Program-made: the position numbers and the translations under genes | NCBI GenBank assembly: GCA_000787465.1 | Contig: JSYX01000121.1 | Coordinates: 1-60,960 of the forward strand | Length of the DNA: 60,960 bases | Origin: Thermomucor indicae-seudaticae | Taxonomy: Eukaryota > Mucoromycota > Mucoromycetes > Mucorales > Lichtheimiaceae | Direction of reading: 5' to 3' | Notes under the pieces: model-generated | The model's input: only the letters and a program-made list of their open reading frames with translations | Databases searched by the model: none | Told to the model about the DNA's origin: nothing | In this document: positions 24,593 through 35,488 of the stretch, in pieces | Layout of the letters: every line of letters begins with the position of its first letter | How positions within the stretch are numbered: position 1 is the first letter of the stretch

Positions 24593-27500
24593 AACCGCCC
24601 ATCGGCGGTGGTGTATTTGGCGGCCGAGCTTGTGGAGGAGGAGGAGGAGGCATACGCTGTCGTGCCAAAGGTGTAGGTGGTACTGCATTAGTTGGCGGCG
24701 GTGGAGGCGGAGCGGCGGCGGCGGCGGCCGTGGGTGGAGCCATCGTCGTATTTTGCATATACGCCTGCTGTGGTGTCGGAGGAACAAAAGCGCTTGGTGC
24801 TGGCACATTGGGGAACGGTGAGGTAACACGTCTCGGCGCTACAGGTGCTGCTGCTGGGCTCTTTGTCACGTTAGGATTGGCAATCATCGGAGGATCGTTC
24901 CACGCGCCGCTGGTGCTCTGATGAGATACAGAGGGACTGCCTCCAACAGAACCAGTGGACGGTCCTTTGGGAGGAGGCGGTGGAGGTGTTGCCGTGGCTG
25001 GTGGAGGCGCTGCAGCGGCTGGTGGAGGTGGCGGCACGGTTGTCTGACTTGCGTCGTATGGGCTGGCGTACGACGTCCCATAGCCGTAGTTACCGTAGGC
25101 AGGCTGAGCGTTGTATGCAGTCTGTCCAAATGGTGAGTATTGTGCACCGGGCACCTGGGGCGGGTAACCACGCATTTGCGTCGTGGGTGGCGCATAAGGA
25201 TTAGCTGGCTGCTGCGCTGGTACAGCGGCAGCTGTTGCTGCCGGTTGATATGGCTTGTACGGTTCGTATGCTGTCTGCTGTTGTTGCTCGACTGGTGCTT
25301 GTTGACGTTCACATCCATTAACAGTGTCTGGTACAGTAGCAGCCATCTTCTCCTTTTCTGACAAGATGGGTTTCTGTTCAAACGGGAATGCTGGTGTCCT
25401 GTAATGAGCGGTACTGCTGTCTCTAGCACATGCACAATACACTCGTTCTCGAATAATAGAAAGGCGATCAGATGATGCATTACGATAGCCGCTCGGCGTG
25501 AGACTGAGATACTTTTGAGCGATATCCAGTTTTCCCTGCGTCGCCATCAACTCTGCATACTCGCAATATTTGTCATAGAGCGGTGCAAGCGGATACACCT
25601 TCGGCTCCTTCGTATCGCTGCCGGTTTGATCTTCAACAATGGCCGGATCCTCGTACTCAATAGCTTTGCGGAAAACGGTGACTTTTTCGATCAGATTTTG
25701 AAGGCTGGCGCTGTATCCTTCTTTATCTTCTTTCCTCTTTTCTTGAAGTTCAAGAATCCAAATCATCGCCACCTTGTCCAGTTTTCCTGCAACAAGATAA
25801 CAGAGGGTAGCGTGACGTCGATACAAGTGAGCCTTCTCGAGGTCGCCTTCCTTAGTAGCCTTTGCCCAAGCTTCCAAAAGCCGTTTGCCTAGTCCTGCGC
25901 AAAGAGTGGCAAACTCATCGCCACCTGCAAAAGTACACAGCACAACTACAACCGATGTCCAATCTTCCAACGACGTGTTCTGGGTGATTGGTGAGAAATC
26001 GTTGCTAACAATGCTCTGCAACAGTCGCAGGTAAGACGTCTTTTTAGCCTGTCGTTCAAAGTATGTTTTGCGGGTGCGAAGCCATAATTCACCGCCAGCG
26101 CTTTGAGCCAGAAGCAATGCGTCCGATAATCGATCCGATGCCAAGCATAGTTCTACCGCTGATTCAAAATCACCCAACACAATGGATCGTGTAATAAGCT
26201 TGTCAGTCTCTGAACTATCTTTGGGATACAGTTCTAGAGGGCCCTGGATAGCAGCAACAAGACCAGCTGCAGAAGCTTCCGCTGGGGATTCCTCTGGAAC
26301 AGTTGCTGCTGACTGCTGGGCAAAGAAGTCCTCAGCAGAATCAGAAGAGGACTGGAACAATTCAGACAAAGCGTCCGTTGTCTGGCCGGCGACTGGCTTT
26401 GCTTCCGATTCACCGGTGTCTGCTTTAGCTTCCTCGTTCTTTTGCTCGGGCGTCTTCTCTGATGCCTCGGCTGTTTCCGCTGTTGTTGCTGGCTCTGATG
26501 GCTTTTCGTTCTCTTTATCTCCTCCAGTGAGCTTGGCCACTGCTGAAAGAATTTCTTCTTTTCGGAATCCCAAATGCTGCATAAGCTGTTCACGGGCGTT
26601 TTCTGCAAACAATGTCTGAAGTACTTCCCAGCTTTGGATATCGTCATCATTCTTTGTGCTAGCCGCTTGTTCACGGCGTTCATTGATCAGTTTGGTAAAC
26701 GACTCTTGTCCCAGAGCACTTTCAAGTTCCTCGGAACGCTTGACTATCTCTGGATCGGTCACCACAGTCGCCAAAATGACCTTGCGAGGGACCTTTTGCG
26801 GTGCTGGTGCAGCTCCAGGCGGCAGATTTGCCGCAACTTGGGCGGCCGTTTGGCCTGCCTTGTTATTGAAAAAAACCAGCCGACCGCTAAAACCGAATGA
26901 GGCACCCACCGGCCGACGTAGCCATTTTGGTGGATGCTTAAGCGAAAATCTCGGAGTCGGAGGGGCGGCAGCTAACAGTGCAGCCGAGAACGGATCATCT
27001 GCAGCAGCAGCTGCTTGCTGTTCTGCTGCTGCTGCTTTGGCAGCTTCGCTATCCGCGCCTTGAATAGAGAATACGTTGATCTGATGGCAATGACATCGTA
27101 AGTTTCACCATTTTCCCATAACATATGTTTCTCTCACGCTCTTACCTTTCCATCAAATGAAGCAGTAGCAAGCAAGTCAGGGTTTCTTGGGCACCAGTCG
27201 ACTTGGAATGTCCAGTTTGTCGATTGTGAAACTTCACCCAAAAGACTACCTGTACGGGGGTTCCAGCACAGCGTCTTACAATCCTTGCCGCATGAAAGAA
27301 GCAGGTCAGAATCCTGGCGACACCAGGACACACCCATAACTCCCTTTTGGTGACCAGCGAGTGTCTTTTCGGGCGAGTGTGCATGTCGAAGATCCCAAAG
27401 TGTAATGACGGGGTTGCTCTCATCCTCTGAAGCCGTGACAATTTGTGTCGCCTAAATACCCGTACCCAATTTAATGTTCTTCGTGTTTGACCTTATCTAT

Positions 27501-28386
27501 AATATCATTTGTCGACTTACGACATCGGGATGCCAAGCAACCGCAGAGATACCGCGTCTGCCAGCTGCTATTCCGCCAACACCAGGAGACGCCAGCGTCA
27601 TGATTTCTTTCCGGTTCCTGAGATCCCATACTACCATGTAGCCAGTTGTCGAAGAAGTAGCCAAGATGTGTTGTACTTGGCAGTTCCATGCCACGCTTGT
27701 GATATCATCCAATTTGCTGGATTGTGCGCCAGGAGAGTAAGGTTTGGCAGGATTGCTAAGGTCCCATATATAAACCTTTTGAAAAAAACAATCAGATAAG
27801 CGCTGGGACATTCCTTTATCGCTCTACAAACGATACCTCATTATTCGCACCGGCAGAAGCAAGCAAGTTGTGTTGGAACTTATTAAAGTCAAGAGCGCGT
27901 ACTGGTCCGGTGTGGGTTGAATTACGCAAAATCAAGGATGCTTCAGCACTAAGACCATGTTCAGCAAACCGAACAATGTCCTCCTTCGCCCAATTGCCTC
28001 ACCCTTTGTCCTCGAGAATGGCGGCAGGATCCCAGAGCTCAAGATCGCCATTTTCCGTGCCACCTGCAATTACACCGTAAGGTCTGTCGGCAGTCGCGTT
28101 GCCCCATCCGAGTGTGTTGAATCTAAGGGGGGAGAAGATGTTGAACGAGAATTGCTACTCGCATTGCGTAACATCGGGACTCTTACCTGGCATTACTGCT
28201 CACTTTTCCTGCTGGCGTTAAGCCTTTGCTGGACAGGTCCAGTTTAAAAAGTTCGAGCTCGGACGCGTTCGAAAAGGAGTCATCAAGAGCACCGGAAACA
28301 GTACCCGTCGCAATCAGTGGCATCTGCTGCCCGGGACTCCAGGCAAACGCCGCGGTCCGGTGGATTTCGTTGAGCTTCTTGGCCAT
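24579..28386 (-). CDS. SEC31: COPII outer-coat protein Sec31
   Basis: With Sec13, Sec31 forms the outer cage of COPII vesicles that leave the endoplasmic reticulum, and it stimulates Sar1 GTP hydrolysis. The start is MAKKLNEIHRTAAFAWSPG at 28386. WD40 blades follow through about residue 340 (WDPAAILED, VYIWDLSNPAKPYSP, VVWDLRNRKEI, VITLWDLRHAHSPEK, GVSWCRQDSDLLLSCGKD). The segment FSLKHPPKWLRRP then VGASFGFSGRLV leads into the helical ACE1-type solenoid. The last roughly 250 residues are proline-, alanine- and glutamine-rich (AAAPPPPPP; QMRGYPPQVPG), the Sec23/Sar1-binding region. The N-terminal third has several short introns, whereas the last 2.3 kb are one exon. Total length is about 1240 residues, typical of the family. 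Confidence 0.93.
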
Positions 28387-28887
28387 GCTTTTTCACGTAC
28401 AAAGCTGTTAAAAACACGGGGATGAACGGGACAAGCCGAGATGAGTCGCAAGATTATGGAATTCAGGCCAGCAAGGTTAGGGCGAGAAAAGCCGAAAAGT
28501 GCAAGGAACAGGTTTTTCTTACGTCGCAGTGAGGCCCGAAAGTCAACTTTTTGGTATAGCCTTTGATACAAGGACTTCAAGTGATACGTGTCGCCACAAG
28601 CAGGCTATCGGCGCCTGAATTCTTTTCGGGTGTCACCAATCTTGTCTCCAGAAACGAATGGATATGAGATCAAATGGTTTATTAAAGTGTAAAAGCATAA
28701 CAAATCACGGCCGAAGGAAAATCGGGGAGTATTCATGTCGAGTTCAGTAATAGCGATTATACTTGTTAGTAGAAAGTACTAATGGTTAAGTAAAGGTCTT
28801 TTCTCGCCCAAACAATAGTAGTAGAGTAGCAGTAGTAGCGGAAAATCGTGGTATCGCTGTCGGTCAGGATATGTTTCAGTCTTTTTT
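28387..28887. promoter_or_regulatory. Intergenic region, tandem-PH gene to Sec31
   Basis: Both flanking genes run on the minus strand. This 500-bp gap therefore holds the 3' end of the PH-domain gene and the Sec31 promoter. The right part has a small AGTAGTAG(C)AGTAGTAG tract near 28818-28838. No gene is seen. Confidence 0.45.
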
Positions 28888-30722
28888 CTACTTTGCACGA
28901 CCCAGTCTGTGAAGATGAGAATGGGCAGGGCCCGGAAGGGCACCACCAGCACCGCCGATCGCACCAGCGCCACTGACGTCTGAAATGTGGCTCGTATTTT
29001 CAAACGAAGAATCGATCGATGACCCGGAAGCTAACTTTTTGAGTGGAGTCGTCCCCGGCTGCTGTTGCTGCTGTGCTGCTACTGAGACCCTCTGGCTTAC
29101 GGAGCTGCTACTATTGTCATTTGCCTCCTGTCGTTTGGCCCGCCGTACCGCCACGCTAAGTGCGTTCAGCCATGATTCCATTTTTTCTTCTGAACTTGCA
29201 CAGAGCACGTAACTTCGCTTAGGGATGACAATCTTGAAGCAATACTTTTTGTTCTTGCTCATCGGCTTGATCTCCAAAGAATCGATAATATTCACGAGAG
29301 GTATGATACGGCGCGGCTTATATTCCTGAGCATACAAAGTGTCAAATCATATGTGCTAAGGAAACGAAAAAGACGGTTTACTTACTCGGTCATCCTCATA
29401 GTATGCAAGAGTATCCGTACGTAAGACAAACCATCGTTTTCTCCACCCCTAAAGGTCCCAGCGCACACTTTAGCGATCCTGGGCGATCGTATCAGGGGGT
29501 TCTTAATTCGTACCTTATTCCGGCCAAGCTTCAGCAGATATCCGTCAATCAAAACTCGATTACGGTTTTCTTCTTCCTGGACACTAGCCAGTGTTTCGTT
29601 CCACTCGTACTCCTCCTCGTCGTCTTCGGAGCTGGCCAGTCCTTCGGCCATGTGGATTTGCGCTTGCTGGTCTGAGTCAGGAGAAAGTGGGTAGGTATAA
29701 CCGGTAGAATACGGACTAAGACCCTGATTATCGCCACTGCGCGGAGGAGGTTCTGTATGTTGCTTTCCGTTTGCTTTTGGAATGTCCAGTGGAGGTACAC
29801 GGGCATGGCCAGAAGACCGCCTGTCACTGGAAGCCCCCACGTCCCCAGATAAACGACGTGAACTTAAAATACTCGTACCGTCATGAACTCCTCTGTGTGC
29901 TGATATCCTTCGTTGCTGTTCTCGTGCAGCGTGATGTGCCTGGTACGAATTGATCACGTTTCTCGCATATGCTTGGTCACGACTCACTGAACTGGCGTCA
30001 TCGTCAGCATCGTAGAGCAGGTGTTCCGTTTTGGTTCGTTCAATAGCTTCAATCCAGGATACCATGTCTTCCTGGTTGTCTGCTTGAACATAGTACATAC
30101 GCTTTGGAGTGCTGATAGCGAACATGTACTTGTATTTGCTATTTGTTGATACATGAACGACACTGTGTATTTCGTATAGATCGATAATCCTCAGGAGTTT
30201 ATATTCCTGGTATAGGATGGTCAGGTGGTTGTTTGTATCATGGGATCTCTTGTTTTTTACCTTGCTGTCTTTGTACATGGCCAACTTGGTCGTCCGTAAA
30301 ACGAACCAACGCTTCTTCCATGTCTAGCCGGAAAGATTAGTCAAAAGTAGAAAGAGGGTTCGTTTACGAGGTTCACCGTACTCTTCGCTTTTCGCCTTTT
30401 TTAAGAAGATAACCGGATTTAATAGCTTTTTCCGTCTTTAATAACTCCAATGCTGACGTTGGCATCGCTTCTTCGTCATCAGCGTCAGACATGCCATTGT
30501 TGAGGTTGTTGTCTTGAGGACAGTCGTCTTCTTCGCTTTCACTTGTAACAATGCGAGCGGTTCGGCCCATTGATACGGACATGCCTTCAGATGGGATGGA
30601 TCGTGAATTAGGCTAAGCAAAAAAGGGGTCAATCCTTTGGTAAACGGGGACGTTGCAATTGCGAGACGTACGCTAGATTTTAAAATGGACACTGGTTCTG
30701 GCTTTTGTTGAGACAGCGCCAT
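28888..30722 (-). CDS. Tandem PH-domain protein
   Basis: Two pleckstrin-homology domains suggest a phosphoinositide-binding adaptor at the plasma membrane or endosomes. The start is MALSQQKPEPVSILKSS at 30722, followed by an acidic leader (TSESEEDDCPQDN). PH1 begins SGYLLKKGEKRR and continues through TWKKRWFVLRTTKLAMYKD and ends near WIEAIERTK. A disordered Ser/Arg-rich linker of about 150 residues follows, with AHRGVHDGTSILSSRR and an acidic EDDEEEYEWNE block. PH2 begins DGYLLKLGRNK, joins at a GTACGA...TTTAG intron to GWRKRWFVLRTDTLAYYED, and ends near WLNALSVAVRRAK. The tail is Ser/Gly-rich. There is no catalytic domain. The layout recalls animal TAPP and fungal Opy1-like proteins, but orthology is not established. 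Confidence 0.83.
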
Positions 30723-32422
30723 AGCTGAAAGAAAGTGGGGTAATAATAATAAATTGAAAAATTGGTATAGATCACTTTATATATTGGGGCAGTGGAATTT
30801 GCCCGGCACTTGAAACTTTCATGCGTGACAATGAAACCCCGGTAGTGGGGGAGGTTTTTGTAGCGATCCTTCTGGATATTCAGCGAGACCTTGGAAAACC
30901 TGTTCAAACAATGAGAATATCCAGGTAATGTCAATATATATCTAACGAAATAACGCCATCGACTTTTACTGTAGGCGTTTTTCTTAGTTACTACAAGCGA
31001 AACTTCTGCGTGTTTATTACTCTCGGTACACATGTTGAAAGATGCTGCATGTAATACCAAAACAGTCTTGTGTCGTAGGTACCGAGCAAGCTTAATTTCT
31101 ACCTTTTGCGTTTTGTCTGGCTATGCATCAGGGTCAGCATGGTCTCTTCCTTGTCGCTCTTCTGCATATTCCCGAGACTACAGTCATAGATCCATAAGTG
31201 TTTCCAAACGAAAGGAAAACCGCTCTTTATTTTCGGCGCCTGGATAAAGACAAAACCAGGTATTATTCTAAGGGGAATATGACCAAAGCTGGAGGATGAG
31301 CATGCAGTCACCCTTGGACGCCGACCGGTTATTTTTAACTGAAGCAATAATTGAAAAAACTTCTTGTACCGAAGCGGTTGTCCAGACCAGATCTGTGGTT
31401 TCGGAAAGAATTACTGAGACACACAGCCCGCTAGATAAAGTGGCCGAAGTAAAACATCCCTAAACTGTGAACTAAAGTAGAACACTTTGTGCCTAACAGG
31501 AGGGGAAAAAACACGGTCCAGAAAGAAGGTTTTATGCAGACCATGTTTCTAAGCTCTCTTTTTCGAGATCAATCTGGCGTAAAAACAATGATCTGCAGCG
31601 CAGTTTTGTTCACTTTAAAGGACTTACTAATAAGACGTCTGCCCCATGCAATAGTCGCTAACAGGACAAAGCGAAACTCACAAGGTAGCGAACAAACTAC
31701 TGTGGGTTTCTAATGGGTTAGACCATACGACTGAACAAACTTTGCAACGTTCTTGAATGTCCTTCGTTAAAATTGTCTCGATTCGCCCCATGTTTATTAC
31801 AAGTCTGGAACCTACTATAGTAGTTTGAAACAGATCAGGTATTAGCACCTCGACTTCTATGCAATGTATCGCGAGGATTGCTGAATCATTGGCACTTGAA
31901 TGCTATTCTAAGCTTGTTTGTACACTCTAAATAGACCTCACCAGACAGACATTTGTACATTTGATCTGAGCTGGCTTCCAGACCACAAAACCTATCGACG
32001 TTAGATTCTGTTACTTGCCTTCTATCACAATATCTATGCATCGCGAGTGACCTCAAAGCAACAAGGTACATGTCTCCAACTGGCACTCGGCTACTCCAAT
32101 ATTTAAGTAGGCTTGTCGCAGCCAGAGTAACCTATCTCAGTGATGTCCAGAAGAATAAAACGCTCCGAGTTGTTAACCCTGAAATTGTATACAGCCAGCC
32201 AACTGTCGCAAATATCTGTCATAAAAGAGAGAAAGAGAGAGTGACTAAGTAAAATTTTGACAGCGTATTTTCCCAACAAATAGACTACGAAGCAGCTATG
32301 TGTAGCGTACCGCGAAAGTTTTGATAGCGACCTCAAATGTATGTTTTTCGCCAGAGAACGGGAAAAGAGGGGGAAAAGGGGGAGCTATGAGTCAATAGAT
32401 ACATAGCTTTCGGCAGCAGTAG
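30723..32422. other. Gene-poor region, 1.7 kb
   Basis: No recognisable gene is seen. The part near 30723 is the likely promoter of the tandem-PH gene and includes TATATATTGG near 30778. Open stretches at 31099-31347 (-), 31489-31713 (+) and 31886-32086 (-) are short and featureless. A CTCTTTCTCTCTTT-like tract occurs near 32228 on the minus strand. No repeat or RNA gene is visible. Confidence 0.45.
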
Positions 32423-33779
32423 TCATGGTGTGTCTGCGTCTGTAGATAAGCTGTCTGCCGCGCTATCGTCCAAGTTATTGATGACAATCGGTTTTCTGGT
32501 AACAGTATGACGAGCAGTAGTACGATGTGCAAAATCGGGGCCACATATCGCTATTCTCCATTTCCGCATGATACGTAGACAATGCCTTTTGAATTCTGGC
32601 GTTGCATCGTCGTCTTCGTATTCATATAGCATGACAAGCTTCAATACTCGAGCAATTTTTGTTCTCTGGTGGAGATAATTTGTCTATGAGTAGTACATTC
32701 ACGGGTACGTTCTTGAACCAAACCTACTTTGATGAGCTCCAAGGTCACTGGTATTTTTTCAATGTTATCGAGAAGTTCTTGAATACAGGGATAGTCCTGC
32801 CTAGGTATTTCACCCTTTGACATATTTGTTATATGAAAGTACATCCCTTCCCTCGTAAAAGGTATGCTTACCGGTTTCTTCTTATGCACCAGTTTCTGAA
32901 GCTTGTGTCGTAATATGTACATTTCGAGCAAATGATTGTTGTATTCTTTGGTGGTGGCGTTTACGGTATCAAATCGCTTGACGTTGGTCTCATCCTTCCC
33001 GCTGTTCGATGTTGGTTTTTGCTGCTATTATTGGTGTATCCCCCGTTTTCTTCGTTAGCTCTTGCATTGGTGTCCTTGCGGCGCACGCTCGTTCTCTAAC
33101 CTTCATGTGCTCTTCTTTCTTCTGGTCTTTTGCTGTATTCTCCTCCTCATCCTGCTTGTTTTGTTTTCGCTTGACATCATCACATAACCCAAGTTTCCTT
33201 TTCTTCTTTTCGTGCACATTGCCGCTGTCGCTATCTTCATTTTCCTTCATTGCTTCTTCGAGTAGAGACGGATCCAGAGCTTGACGCATGGCCAATGCAA
33301 ACCATGTATTACGACTTTTTGCCATCCTCTGTTCGGCAAACGCACGGTCGAATTGCCGTATAGTATCAGGACCGGCGAAACCACTGCGTGCATATAAATG
33401 GCATTCAGCAAAAGAGGGAAGAGATTGCAATTTCAGATATACCCAGTAGCCCGCCAAACCTACTATTCTCTTGACCCAAGGAAGAGGACCGTTAACAAAG
33501 GACCTTTTAGCCGTTGCTTCGCCAGCAATACTTTTAGTGGCACTGTGTCATCACATTCCACCTAGCGATTGAAAGGTTAACAGCAATGATAACCCAAGTA
33601 TGCCCCGCTTCTGCTCACTGTAGTTCCGCGCGATTTCAATCAAGCATAAACATTTGTGATTGACTTACCCTAGCGGGCCACCAGGGATAGCCCTTCATCT
33701 TTACAAGCGCGATCGTGCCTGGCGGATAGGAATCGAGTACGGCCGGTGAAATTTCGCGCTTCGCCCTCCTCCGTGACAT
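32423..33779 (-). CDS. PWWP-domain protein with LEDGF/TFIIS-N-like C-terminal domain
   Basis: PWWP domains read methylated histone H3 (often H3K36) on chromatin. The likely start is MSRRRAKREISPAVLDSY at 33779. PWWP follows with GTIALVKMKGYPWWPAR, then after an intron VECDDTVPLKVLLAKQ, VLFLGSRE and, after the 80-nt intron 33384-33463, YGFAGPDTIRQFD. A highly charged Lys/Glu linker leads to a helical C-terminal domain (NNHLLEMYILRHKLQKLVHKKK, then DYPCIQELLDNIEKIPVTLELIK and RTKIARVLKLV). This domain resembles the LEDGF integrase-binding and TFIIS N-terminal fold. Each of these breaks is closed by a GT-AG intron. The combination resembles LEDGF/HRP2 and fungal Pdp3/Ioc4-like readers, giving a role in transcription-coupled chromatin as inference. 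The short tail is acidic (SAADSLSTDADTP). Confidence 0.78.
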
Positions 33780-34142
33780 GCGCTCGAAATTGACATACAC
33801 CTTGCCCCGCCCGTGACCAAGGTTTGCAGGATGCGGCGTTTCTCTCTTCTTTATTGCGCGGACATTTTTCGCGTGCCGAACTCTGTTGTCTGGCAACAGC
33901 CAGGATTCCTTCCACGGCTCACGATACAACTGCCCTGGCAAACAAAGTAACGAACAAATGTTACTGTCTGTCTATCTGTCTGTAGCTTTCTCGGGTGCAG
34001 TGAATCAACGTAACTGAAAGTTTCTAGGTTGTTCTCAGTTTCAATGATACAGCGCGAGTTTTTACAGCCATGAAAAGGACGGAAGGGGAGACAATCAAAA
34101 AGGGAGGTTAAGCAATTAAGTAATTCGTTCGGGATAAGCACT
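33780..34142. promoter_or_regulatory. Intergenic region between two minus-strand genes
   Basis: This 360-bp gap holds the promoter of the PWWP gene and the 3' end of the kinase gene. The PWWP frame stays open upstream to about 33941 without a clear coding pattern. An alternative, longer N-terminus (PGQLYREPWKESW) cannot be excluded. A TCTGTCTATCTGTCTGT repeat lies near 33967. Confidence 0.4.
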
Positions 34143-35354
34143 CTATGGTTTTATACGGGAAATTCGGAGGACGGTGTCCAAAAGTCGCCTACGCCAGGAG
34201 TATCCCGCAAATCCAAGAAGCCCGATCACGGTGCAGCTAAGCAAGAAGCGTGGAACAGGACGACTGCTTATTATCCACCCCTTTGAAGAAGAATCGCTGC
34301 CACCCGCAGGCTCTTCCAGCACGATTTCCTTCATTCTCTGCGATCGGATCACTCGTCTGTCTGGATCAAGCACGAGACGCAGGTGCCGTTGAGGTCCACC
34401 GTAGCCGCCATCTGCTCGCTTCGGGCCCTCATAAGCTTTTAGCGGTTCACCATGAAGCCCTTGGCCAAAAAAGCCGACCCGGTCGAGTCTTGGTAAATAC
34501 AGCTCATAGGCAGGCATATAAGTGTCCACAAATGCACGCACTTGTTCGTCTGACAAGCCCTGCACACCCCGCGTCGCCTTCATATGATGCTCCTGTTGCA
34601 GTCGCCACGCGTACACTTGGTGCGGATCGGCTGGTGACAAATGGATAAAGATATCGAAATACGGATACAGTTCGGACTCGTAGCGTTCCAGATTTTTGTT
34701 CATTTGCTCAAGATGAGCTAGTGGATGCTTTGGAAGACAACTCGAATAGTTATTCTTCTCCTTGGCGTAACATGCTTGCTCATACACGCGCTTCAGCTGG
34801 GCTGGCAAGAGTGGTTTGAATCCTTGCGACCAGCCTTCAAAAAGAATAATGTCGTAAGGTGCATACGTAACGAGCCACTGGGATTTGTCGCGCCGGTCTC
34901 CGAGACCACCGTACAATGACTTGTCATAGGACGGAATAAGTACAGAAACCGCAGTGGACGGATCCCGCTCAACCTCTGCGTTCGCCCGTAAGAGGTTCTC
35001 CATGGTGGTGCGAGCCAGGTCTAAATCGTGGGAACCGGGCTGTCCTCTATACTTGAAGAGCTCATTCTCTGGGTTCGCGGCAGTTAACCGCGCTTGATCC
35101 TCTCGGGTCAGGTAGAAATCGTCCAGCGAGAAATTAACGACGTTCAAATTGTAAGGCTCGCTGCTGAGCAAATGAGTCAATGTGTCGCATAATGTGGTCT
35201 TCCCGCTGCCCTGGCATCCAGACACGCCAACCACCATTGGACGACTAGCAAGCTGCCGTTCCGAGCGGTCTTTCAGGTATGCATCTCTGTGATGGAGGAT
35301 GTGCTGCAAAGAGGCTTCCGTTTGAGGAAGCATGGAGTATTTTTGGTAAGACAT
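34143..35354 (-). CDS. P-loop kinase, D-glycerate 3-kinase / Tda10-like, with C-terminal membrane anchor
   Basis: This single-exon gene encodes 403 residues from MSYQKYSMLPQTEASLQ at 35354. The longer frame to 35441 has no ATG. Walker A is GVSGCQGSGKTTL at about residue 46, followed by NFSLDDFYL, RGQPGSHDL, ILFEGWSQGF, and LSPADPHQVYAWRLQQEH with MPAYELYLPRL. These are landmarks of the plant glycerate kinase (GLYK) and yeast Tda10/YGR205W group. Unusually, a hydrophobic segment (FLLSCTVIGLLGFAGYSW) followed by RRR lies about 15-30 residues from the C-terminus. This is the layout of a tail-anchored membrane protein. Substrate is not proven: plant members use D-glycerate, while the role of Tda10 is unclear. 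Only 134 bp separate it from the CD2BP2-like gene upstream. Confidence 0.83.
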   Translation of the reverse strand: MSYQKYSMLPQTEASLQHILHHRDAYLKDRSERQLASRPMVVGVSGCQGSGKTTLCDTLTHLLSSEPYNLNVVNFSLDDFYLTREDQARLTAANPENELFKYRGQPGSHDLDLARTTMENLLRANAEVERDPSTAVSVLIPSYDKSLYGGLGDRRDKSQWLVTYAPYDIILFEGWSQGFKPLLPAQLKRVYEQACYAKEKNNYSSCLPKHPLAHLEQMNKNLERYESELYPYFDIFIHLSPADPHQVYAWRLQQEHHMKATRGVQGLSDEQVRAFVDTYMPAYELYLPRLDRVGFFGQGLHGEPLKAYEGPKRADGGYGGPQRHLRLVLDPDRRVIRSQRMKEIVLEEPAGGSDSSSKGWIISSRPVPRFLLSCTVIGLLGFAGYSWRRRLLDTVLRISRIKP

Positions 35355-35488
35355 TGACGTAAACAAGTTGCGCACCTCGAACGATTCACCGAAATCTTGC
35401 AGAACACACCGAAGCAATGTTATTACAAAATGATTTAACACAAAGAAGAGAGTGAGAATGTTACACAGTCAGGACAAAAGGGTACACA

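Noticed and set aside
26182..26619. Plus-strand open frames over 24537-27063
   Set aside because: They are antisense to the long Sec31 exon, and low-complexity sequence explains them.
33384..33463. Apparent stop codons inside the PWWP domain after GSRE, suggesting a pseudogene
   Set aside because: An 80-nt GTAGGT...GCACGCAG intron restores EYGFAGPDTIRQF, the expected PWWP end.
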